From: Firmicutes bacterium UBA911
Lineage (GTDB): Bacteria > Bacillota > Desulfotomaculia > Desulfotomaculales > Desulforudaceae
Direction of reading: 5' to 3'
NCBI GenBank assembly: GCA_002294005.1
Contig: DBEH01000006.1
Location: 1 to 26,648 of the forward strand
Length of the DNA: 26,648 bases
The position numbers and the translations under genes are program-made. This document shows, in pieces, positions 22,011 to 26,648 of the stretch. A model generated the notes under the pieces. That model saw only the letters and a program-made list of their open reading frames with translations, ran no database searches and was not told the origin of the DNA. Position 1 is the stretch's first letter. Each line of letters opens with the position of its first letter.

Positions 22011-23090
22011 TTAGTTCCCCTCCCGGCCGATCAATTTCAGAAACTCGTCAAAAAGATACTCGGAGTCGTGGGGACCCGGCCCGGCCTCCGGGTGGTACTG
22101 AACCGACATCACCGGCAGCTCCCGGTGGCGGAAGCCCTCCACCGTGCCGTCGTTGAGGTTGCGGTGCGTAATCACCAGGCCCGCAGGCGCGAGCGTTTCC
22201 TCCGCGACCGAGAACCCGTGGTTGTGGGAGCTGATGTACACCTTGCCGGTGGCCAGGTCTTTCACCGGGTGGTTCGCACCGCGGTGCCCGAACTTCAACT
22301 TGTAGGTGCGCGCCCCCAGGGCAAGCGCCAGCACCTGGTGCCCGAGGCAGATCCCGAAGAGCGGCTTTTTGCCGGCCAGCGCGCGCACGGCGGCGATGGC
22401 GGACACCGCCCGGACCGGGTCGCCCGGCCCGTTGGAGATCACCACCCCGGCGGGGTTTTGGGCCAGGATGTCGGCGGGCGGGGTGTCCGGCGGGAACACG
22501 ACCACGGTGCAGCCGCGCCGCTGCAGGCAGCGGACGATGTTCTGCTTGGCGCCGAGGTCGATGAGGGCCAGCACCGGGTCACCGCCATCGTAGCGCAAGA
22601 TATCTTTCGCCGCCACCATGGGAATAAAGTCCTGCGCGCTGAAATCAGGGCAGGAACGGGCTTTCTCGACCAGAGCCTCCGGTTCGTCGGTCTCGGTGCT
22701 GATGATGCCGCGCATCGTTCCCTTGGTGCGCAGCCGCCGGGTCAGGGCGCGGGTGTCCACCCCGGCCAGGCCGATGACCCCCTCGTTGGCCAAAAACTCC
22801 GCCAGCGTACCGCCGGATTTCCAGTTGCTCGGCCGGTCGCAGGCCTCGCGGACCACGAAGCCGCGCACAAAGCTGCCCTTGGACTCGAAGTCCTCGGCGT
22901 TGATGCCGTAGTTGCCCACCAGAGGGTAGGTCATGACCACAATCTGCCCGCAGTAGGACGGGTCGGTGAGGACTCCCTCGTAGCCGGTCATTCCGGTGTT
23001 GAAGACCACCTCCCCCCAGTTCTCGCCGCCGGCACCGAACGCCCGGCCGTAGTACAAGGTTCCGTCCTCCAAAGCCAGCACCGCCTGCAA
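22011..23090 (-). CDS. carA: Carbamoyl-phosphate synthase small (glutaminase) subunit (CarA)
   Basis: CarA hydrolyses glutamine and channels ammonia to CarB. The class I glutamine amidotransferase motifs are FGICLGHQVLALALG with the nucleophilic Cys, and MSVQYHPEAGPGPHDSEYLF with the catalytic His/Glu. The N-terminal CarA-specific domain includes VVFNTGMTGYEGVLTDPSY. The 359-residue length is normal. The start is taken as TTG at 23090 because GGAGG lies eight bases upstream and homology begins MQAVLALEDGT; a GTG at 23099 is part of the ribosome site. An 83-base gap with a GC-rich hairpin separates it from pyrC; carB follows with no gap. Confidence 0.95.
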   Translation of the reverse strand: MQAVLALEDGTLYYGRAFGAGGENWGEVVFNTGMTGYEGVLTDPSYCGQIVVMTYPLVGNYGINAEDFESKGSFVRGFVVREACDRPSNWKSGGTLAEFLANEGVIGLAGVDTRALTRRLRTKGTMRGIISTETDEPEALVEKARSCPDFSAQDFIPMVAAKDILRYDGGDPVLALIDLGAKQNIVRCLQRRGCTVVVFPPDTPPADILAQNPAGVVISNGPGDPVRAVSAIAAVRALAGKKPLFGICLGHQVLALALGARTYKLKFGHRGANHPVKDLATGKVYISSHNHGFSVAEETLAPAGLVITHRNLNDGTVEGFRHRELPVMSVQYHPEAGPGPHDSEYLFDEFLKLIGREGN

Positions 23091-23113
23091 ATGCCACACC
23101 TCCGCTTGGTATT

Positions 23114-23140
23114 CGCGGCCCGCCTTGAAAGCGGCCCGCG
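23114..23140 (-). other. GC-rich hairpin between pyrC and carA
   Basis: CGCGGCCCGC (23114-23123) and GCGGCCCGCG (23131-23140) form a ten-base stem with one mismatch and a seven-base loop. No T-run follows, so it is more likely an mRNA processing or stability structure than a terminator. It lies about a dozen bases before the carA ribosome site. Confidence 0.5.
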
Positions 23141-23173
23141 TCGAAACTTATTCATTTGTTTTGGATGTGCTCT

Positions 23174-24448
23174 TCAACTTCGGGCCGCCAGGTGGACCTC
23201 CCCGCCGACGATGGTGGCGCAGGGCAGCCCTTTTAGCTTAAAGCCGTGAAACGGCGTGTTCTTGCTCTTGCTCACCAGCTCCGCCCGGTTCACCGTCCAG
23301 ACCGCCTCCGGGTCAATGACGGTAAGGTCCGCCACTGCCCCGGGCTCGATGGTCCTGGAGAGGCCGAGCACACGCGCCGGGTTGGTGCTGAGTTTGGCCA
23401 CCGCCGTCACGACGTCCAGGACCCCGCCGGCGACCAGTTCGGTGAACACCAGGCCGACCGCCGTCTCCAGTCCCACCAGCCCGAACGGCGCCAGGTCGAA
23501 CTCCACTTCCTTCTCGTGCGCCGCGTGGGGGGCGTGGTCGGTGGCGATGACGTCGATGGTGCCGTCGGCCAGCCCCTCCCGCACCGCGGCCACGTCGGCG
23601 TCGGCGCGCAGCGGCGGGTTCACCTTCGCGTTGGTGTCGAACCCGGCCACCGCCCGGTCGGTCAGGGTGAAGTGGTGGGGCGTGGCCTCGGCTGTCACCC
23701 GCACGCCGCGGGCCTTGGCCTCGCGGACCAGGCGCACCGCGCCGGCGGTGCTCACGTGGGCCACGTGCAGCCGGCCGCCGGTCATCTCGGCCAGGATGAG
23801 GTCTCTGGCCACGGCCACGTCCTCGGCGGCCGCGGGGGTGCCCTTGAGACCGAGCATGGTGGAGACCAGGCCCTCGTGCATCACCCCGGCCGCCAGTGAG
23901 AGGTCCTCGCAGTGCGAGATCACGGGCACCCCCAACATCCGGGCGTACTCCAGCGCCCGGCGCATCACGTGGGCGCCGGCCACCGGCCGGCCGTCGTCGG
24001 AGAACGCCGCCGCCCCGGCCTCCCGCAGGGCGCCCATTTCGGTCAATTCCTTCCCCCGGCTGCCGACGGTGAGCGCCCCCACGGGGTAGACCCGGGCGCG
24101 CCCGGCCTCCCGGGCCCTTTCCAACACATACCGAATCACCTCGGGGCGGTCGGCCGCCGGGTCGGTGTTGGGCATCGCCGCCACGGCGGTGAAGCCGCCG
24201 CGCACCGCCGCGCACGTGCCGCTCGCCACCGTCTCCTTGTGCTCTTGGCCCGGCTCCCGCAAGTGCACGTGCATATCGATGAGGCCGGGGGTCACCAGTT
24301 TCCCGGCGGCGTCCAGGACGCGCGCACCCCGGGCGGTGATCTTCTTTTCCACCGCCGCCACCCGGCCGTCTTTGATCAGGACGTCGGATTCATAAGCGCG
24401 GCCCGCGGCCGGGTCGACCACCGTGCCGCCCCGGATGAGAAGGTCCAT
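23174..24448 (-). CDS. pyrC: Dihydroorotase (PyrC)
   Basis: PyrC cyclises carbamoyl aspartate to dihydroorotate. It is a 424-residue amidohydrolase of the long bacterial type. Zinc-binding DMHVHLREPGQEHKE lies near residue 58, FSDDGRPV supplies the Asp used in place of a carbamylated lysine in this class, and the others are VISHCEDL, LHVAHVSTAGAV and the catalytic VIATDHAPH. The gene overlaps the pyrB stop. Of two adjacent ATGs (24451, 24448) the second has the better distance from GGAGGGG. A longer in-frame reading to 24535 lies within pyrB and is rejected. It contains no repeat insertion. Confidence 0.96.
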   Translation of the reverse strand: MDLLIRGGTVVDPAAGRAYESDVLIKDGRVAAVEKKITARGARVLDAAGKLVTPGLIDMHVHLREPGQEHKETVASGTCAAVRGGFTAVAAMPNTDPAADRPEVIRYVLERAREAGRARVYPVGALTVGSRGKELTEMGALREAGAAAFSDDGRPVAGAHVMRRALEYARMLGVPVISHCEDLSLAAGVMHEGLVSTMLGLKGTPAAAEDVAVARDLILAEMTGGRLHVAHVSTAGAVRLVREAKARGVRVTAEATPHHFTLTDRAVAGFDTNAKVNPPLRADADVAAVREGLADGTIDVIATDHAPHAAHEKEVEFDLAPFGLVGLETAVGLVFTELVAGGVLDVVTAVAKLSTNPARVLGLSRTIEPGAVADLTVIDPEAVWTVNRAELVSKSKNTPFHGFKLKGLPCATIVGGEVHLAARS

Positions 24449-25368
24449 CATTCTCCCCTCCCCAGCATCAGGAGGTACAGTACCGCCATCCGCACCGCCA
24501 CCCCGTTCGTAACCTGGTCGGTGATCAGGGCGCACGCGCCGTCGGCGACGTCGGGCGCGATCTCAATGCCCCGGTTCATCGGGCCGGGATGCATCACATA
24601 AGCGTCCGGCCGGGCCAGGGCCAGGCGCTCGCTGTTCAAGGCATAGAGCCGCGCGTACTCCCGGACGTCCGGAATAAGGCCCTCTTGCTGGCGTTCCCGC
24701 TGCAGGCGCAAGACCATCACCGCGCCCGCTCCCGGGAGGGCGTCCTCGGGCCGGTCGTGCACCGTCACCCCCAGCGCGGCGAGGCCGGCCGGGACCAGGG
24801 TGGGCGGCGCCGCGACGTGGACGTCCACCCCGAAGCGGGGAAGGCACCAGATGTTGGAGCGCGCCACGCGGCTGTGCAGGATATCGCCGATGATCACCAG
24901 TTTCAGGCCCTCGAGATCGGGCCGTCGCTCGCGGAGCGTGAAGAGGTCCAAGAGGGCCTGTGTCGGGTGCTCGTGCATGCCGTCGCCGGCGTTCACCACC
25001 GGGACTTCGACCAGCCGCGCCAGAAGGTGCGGCGCGCCCGCGCAGGGGTGCCGGAGCACCACCAGGTCGGCCCCCAGGGCGGCGACGGTCCGGGCGGTGT
25101 CCGCCAGGCTCTCCCCCTTGGAAGTGCTCGAGGCGGACGCGGACACGTTGACGGTGTCGGCGCTCAAGTACTTGGCGGCCAGCTCGAACGACATCCTGGT
25201 CCGGGTGCTCGGTTCGTAGAAGAGAGTGATCACCGTCTTCCCGCGGAGCGTGGGCACCTTCTTGATGTCGCGGCTGATGATCTGCTTCATGGGGAGGGCG
25301 TTTTCCAGGAACTCGTTGATCGCCGCGGCCGGCATATCCGCCAGCCCGAGCAGGTGTCGCACCGCCAT
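24448..25368 (-). CDS. pyrB: Aspartate carbamoyltransferase catalytic subunit (PyrB)
   Basis: PyrB joins carbamoyl phosphate and aspartate, the committed step of the pathway. The 306-residue protein has the carbamoyl-phosphate loop FYEPSTRTRMSFE (Ser54, Thr55, Arg56, Thr57), Lys84 in SSTSKGES, DGMHEHPTQALLDL, and the aspartate-binding MHPGPMNRG. No regulatory chain gene (pyrI) is present, as usual in Firmicutes. The start ATG at 25368 follows AAGGGGGG. The gene is preceded by a complete PyrR-dependent attenuator, so it and everything downstream should be repressed when uridine nucleotides are plentiful. The 3' end overlaps pyrC. Confidence 0.96.
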   Translation of the reverse strand: MAVRHLLGLADMPAAAINEFLENALPMKQIISRDIKKVPTLRGKTVITLFYEPSTRTRMSFELAAKYLSADTVNVSASASSTSKGESLADTARTVAALGADLVVLRHPCAGAPHLLARLVEVPVVNAGDGMHEHPTQALLDLFTLRERRPDLEGLKLVIIGDILHSRVARSNIWCLPRFGVDVHVAAPPTLVPAGLAALGVTVHDRPEDALPGAGAVMVLRLQRERQQEGLIPDVREYARLYALNSERLALARPDAYVMHPGPMNRGIEIAPDVADGACALITDQVTNGVAVRMAVLYLLMLGRGE

Positions 25369-25418
25369 CCGGCATCCCCCCTTAAGTTAAGGGCCAGGAC
25401 CATAACTTAAAAATTTCA

Positions 25419-25448
25419 ATTTAAAAGGCCTCTCCACGCGGAGAGGCC
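25419..25448 (-). terminator. PyrR-controlled attenuator terminator between pyrR and pyrB
   Basis: On the minus strand GGCCTCTCC-GCGT-GGAGAGGCC (25448 to 25427) forms nine perfect pairs, followed by TTTTAAATT. Its 5' arm is shared with the antiterminator described separately, so the two folds exclude each other. Confidence 0.9.
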
Positions 25449-25499
25449 GGCACGTTTGGTTGGCACCTCTGTTTTCCCTTGCCGGCCTCTCCGGACCGT
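25439..25499 (-). promoter_or_regulatory. PyrR-binding loop and antiterminator before pyrB
   Basis: The minus strand carries GGTCCGGAGAGGCCGGCAAGG (near 25477-25497), matching the PyrR-binding consensus ARUCCNGNGAGGYU. Within it CGGAGAGGCCGGCA (25493-25480) is perfectly complementary over 14 bases to TGCCGGCCTCTCCG (25452-25439), which contains the 5' arm of the terminator. PyrR bound with UMP would block the antiterminator and allow termination. Confidence 0.9.
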
Positions 25500-25532
25500 T
25501 CTTAATAGGGAAACCGTTTTTGGGGGCGGTCG

Positions 25533-26087
25533 TCATCCTGTCTCCAGGATCACCACTTGTTCCTGGCCGTCGGTGTCCTCAAGCTGGACCGAAATGATCT
25601 CCCGGGACGAGGTGGGCACGTTCTTGCCCACGTAGTCGGCCCTGATGGGCAACTCCCGGTGTCCCCGGTCGATCAGGGCGGCCAGTTGTATCGCCCGGGG
25701 GCGGCCCAGGTCCATAATCGCGTCCAGCGCCGCCCGCACCGTCCGCCCGGTGTAGAGCACGTCGTCCACCAGGATCACCGTGCGGTCGGTAACCGGGAAG
25801 GGCACCTCGGTCCGGGACAACTGCGGCTGCGGACCGAGCCGGGTCAGGTCGTCGCGGTAGAGAGTGATGTCCAGAGACCCCACCGGAACTTGGGCGCCTT
25901 CGATCCGCTCGATCTTTTCGGCCAGCCGGAGGGCCAGCGGCACGCCGCGGCGCCGGATGCCGATCAGGGCGACTTCCTGCACGCCTTGGTTCTTCTCGAT
26001 GATCTCGTGCGCGATCCTGGTCAGCGCGCGACGGATGCCGTCACGGTCGAGGATGGTCGCCTTTTCGCGGAAGCCCGGGTGTCCCAT
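25533..26087 (-). CDS. pyrR: Pyrimidine operon attenuation protein / uracil phosphoribosyltransferase (PyrR)
   Basis: PyrR binds pyr mRNA in the presence of UMP or UTP and promotes transcription termination; many members also have uracil phosphoribosyltransferase activity. The 184-residue protein has the PRPP-binding motif VILVDDVLYTGRTVRAALD (104-122), the early segment ALIGIRRRGVPLALRL and the conserved GSLDITLYRDDL. The ATG at 26087 follows AAGGA; an in-frame extension to 26147 has no support and would lie inside the attenuator. Its own leader and the pyrR-pyrB gap both hold PyrR target sites, implying autoregulation. The neighbouring uracil permease gene of Bacillus is absent. Confidence 0.95.
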   Translation of the reverse strand: MGHPGFREKATILDRDGIRRALTRIAHEIIEKNQGVQEVALIGIRRRGVPLALRLAEKIERIEGAQVPVGSLDITLYRDDLTRLGPQPQLSRTEVPFPVTDRTVILVDDVLYTGRTVRAALDAIMDLGRPRAIQLAALIDRGHRELPIRADYVGKNVPTSSREIISVQLEDTDGQEQVVILETG

Positions 26088-26109
26088 CTCTTCGTCCTTC
26101 CCCCGACGC

Positions 26110-26142
26110 AAAAAACCTACCCGCCACCTGTCGGCAAGTAGG
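26110..26142 (-). terminator. PyrR attenuator terminator in the pyrR leader
   Basis: On the minus strand CCTACTTGCC (26142-26133) pairs with GGCGGGTAGG (26125-26116) across a seven-base loop, ten pairs with two G-U, followed by TTTTTTG. It ends about 22 bases before the pyrR start codon. Confidence 0.88.
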
Positions 26143-26189
26143 CCCAATCCACCCGTGCCCGGAGCACGCGGGCCGGGGTCAAACCTATG

Positions 26190-26216
26190 TTACCTTACCA
26201 GTCTCTCTGGACCGAT
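26190..26216 (-). promoter_or_regulatory. PyrR-binding site in the pyrR leader
   Basis: The minus strand has GGTCCAGAGAGACT followed by GGTAAGG (26213 to about 26193), close to the PyrR consensus ARUCCNGNGAGGYU and to the loop of the second attenuator. GGTAAGGTA could pair with the TACTTGCC arm of the terminator as an antiterminator. Confidence 0.85.
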
Positions 26217-26240
26217 TTAAAGGCGGCTTGTTCCTAAAAT

Positions 26241-26269
26241 ACAGTACCCTGTTTTCCGGAAGCTGTCAA
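26241..26269 (-). promoter_or_regulatory. Sigma-A-type promoter of the pyrimidine operon
   Basis: On the minus strand a perfect -35 TTGACA (26269-26264) is followed after 17 bases by TACTGT (26246-26241), a three-of-six match to the -10. It lies just upstream of the PyrR leader and directly after the yqhV-like gene, so the transcript would start near 26234. Confidence 0.75.
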
Positions 26270-26288
26270 GTCCATTTCGGCCAGTTTT

Positions 26289-26567
26289 TCAGATATTTTT
26301 GAGACCCAGGAAGATCAGCCCGACCCCGGCCACGATCAGAACCAGGCCGCCGGGAGCAACCTTGCCGGCTAGGCCCGCCAGGCCAAGGGCGGTCACGGTG
26401 ATCATGATGGCGGGACCGACCAGCGCGAGGCCGGCGTTGATCTTAAAGGCGGTCTCCACCCGGCCGAAGTGGAGCATCAGCATGGCCGCCGAAAACTCAA
26501 TGGTGGCCGACATGAACCGGAGCGCCGCCATACCGAGCACAATTTTATCCACCGGGCCCACCCCCAT
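26289..26567 (-). CDS. yqhV: Small membrane protein, YqhV/DUF2619 family
   Basis: A 92-residue protein with three hydrophobic stretches: about residues 9-33, 44-66 and 70-90. It resembles Bacillus YqhV over MAALRFMSATIEFSAAMLML and KINAGLALVGP, then TALGLAGLAGK. Function is unknown; in Bacillus it lies beside the spoIIIA sporulation operon, which is not seen here. The start could be the ATG at 26567 or a GTG at 26552, which would align better with the shorter family N-terminus. It ends 20 bases before the pyr promoter and shows no terminator of its own. Upstream (26568-26648) nothing clear was found. Confidence 0.72.
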   Translation of the reverse strand: MGVGPVDKIVLGMAALRFMSATIEFSAAMLMLHFGRVETAFKINAGLALVGPAIMITVTALGLAGLAGKVAPGGLVLIVAGVGLIFLGLKNI

Positions 26568-26648
26568 CTTGCCGCGCTAGGAGTTTATATGCCGCGGTGA
26601 ACGGGTATATGGCTCTTGGGCCCGAGACAAACTAACCGGCGGAGGGGC

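Noticed and set aside
18663..23249. A plus-strand open frame of 1528 codons opposite carB and carA
   Set aside because: It is antisense to two well-conserved genes; its product is His/Gly/Arg/Val-rich with no recognisable domain, as expected from the complementary frame of GC-rich codons. No ribosome site or homology supports it.

Overview
The window reads as about 26.6 kb of a GC-rich (roughly 60%), anaerobic, probably thermophilic Firmicute of the Desulfotomaculum / Desulforudis type. This placement is an inference from three things: PyrR-type transcription attenuation with a PyrK/PyrD (class 1B) pyrimidine operon, a YqhV-like protein known from spore formers, and a Wood-Ljungdahl gene cluster. 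No rRNA, tRNA, CRISPR array or transposase was seen. Every convincing gene lies on the minus strand, so transcription runs from high to low coordinates. No stretch over 300 bases lacks a gene.

Right end (26567 to 15702): a small YqhV/DUF2619 membrane protein, then a pyrimidine operon pyrR-pyrB-pyrC-carA-carB-pyrK-pyrD-pyrF. A sigma-A-like promoter and a PyrR attenuator precede pyrR, and a second complete PyrR attenuator lies between pyrR and pyrB. pyrE is not in the operon. The operon ends at a strong hairpin-T5 terminator.

Left part (15462 to 161): one tightly packed operon, folD-cdhA-cdhB-cooC-(DUF166::nuoE)-nuoF-(fdhA/nuoG-like)-acsB/cdhC-acsC-acsE-acsD. It encodes CO2/CO chemistry. CODH reduces CO2 to CO. 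FolD belongs to the folate-bound methyl branch. AcsE moves the methyl group to the corrinoid protein AcsCD. AcsB joins methyl, CO and CoA. The carbonyl branch looks archaeal in build (CdhA with extra ferredoxin clusters, a CdhB epsilon subunit, AcsB without its N-terminal domain), while the methyl branch looks bacterial. Three genes in the middle encode a soluble NAD(H)/flavin/Fe-S electron module. Its large subunit carries two tandem NuoG-type ferredoxin modules and a formate-dehydrogenase fold that lacks the Mo-binding Cys/Sec.

The most unusual signal is a family of GC-rich modular repeats between 16.4 and 20.6 kb. Five copies share a tandem (CCCGA-like) tract, a 14-base hairpin of the form CCCRC-TGAC-GYGGG, and several GGTRCCCC-containing units. 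They sit in frame inside essential genes: at the start of pyrF, three times in pyrK and once in carB. They add about 38, 26, 22, 37 and 42 residues of Gly/Pro/Arg-rich peptide at what should be loop positions. This resembles, in principle, the in-gene palindromic elements of Rickettsia, but the sequence and architecture are different and I do not recognise them. A separate 106-bp palindromic element lies between carB and pyrK.
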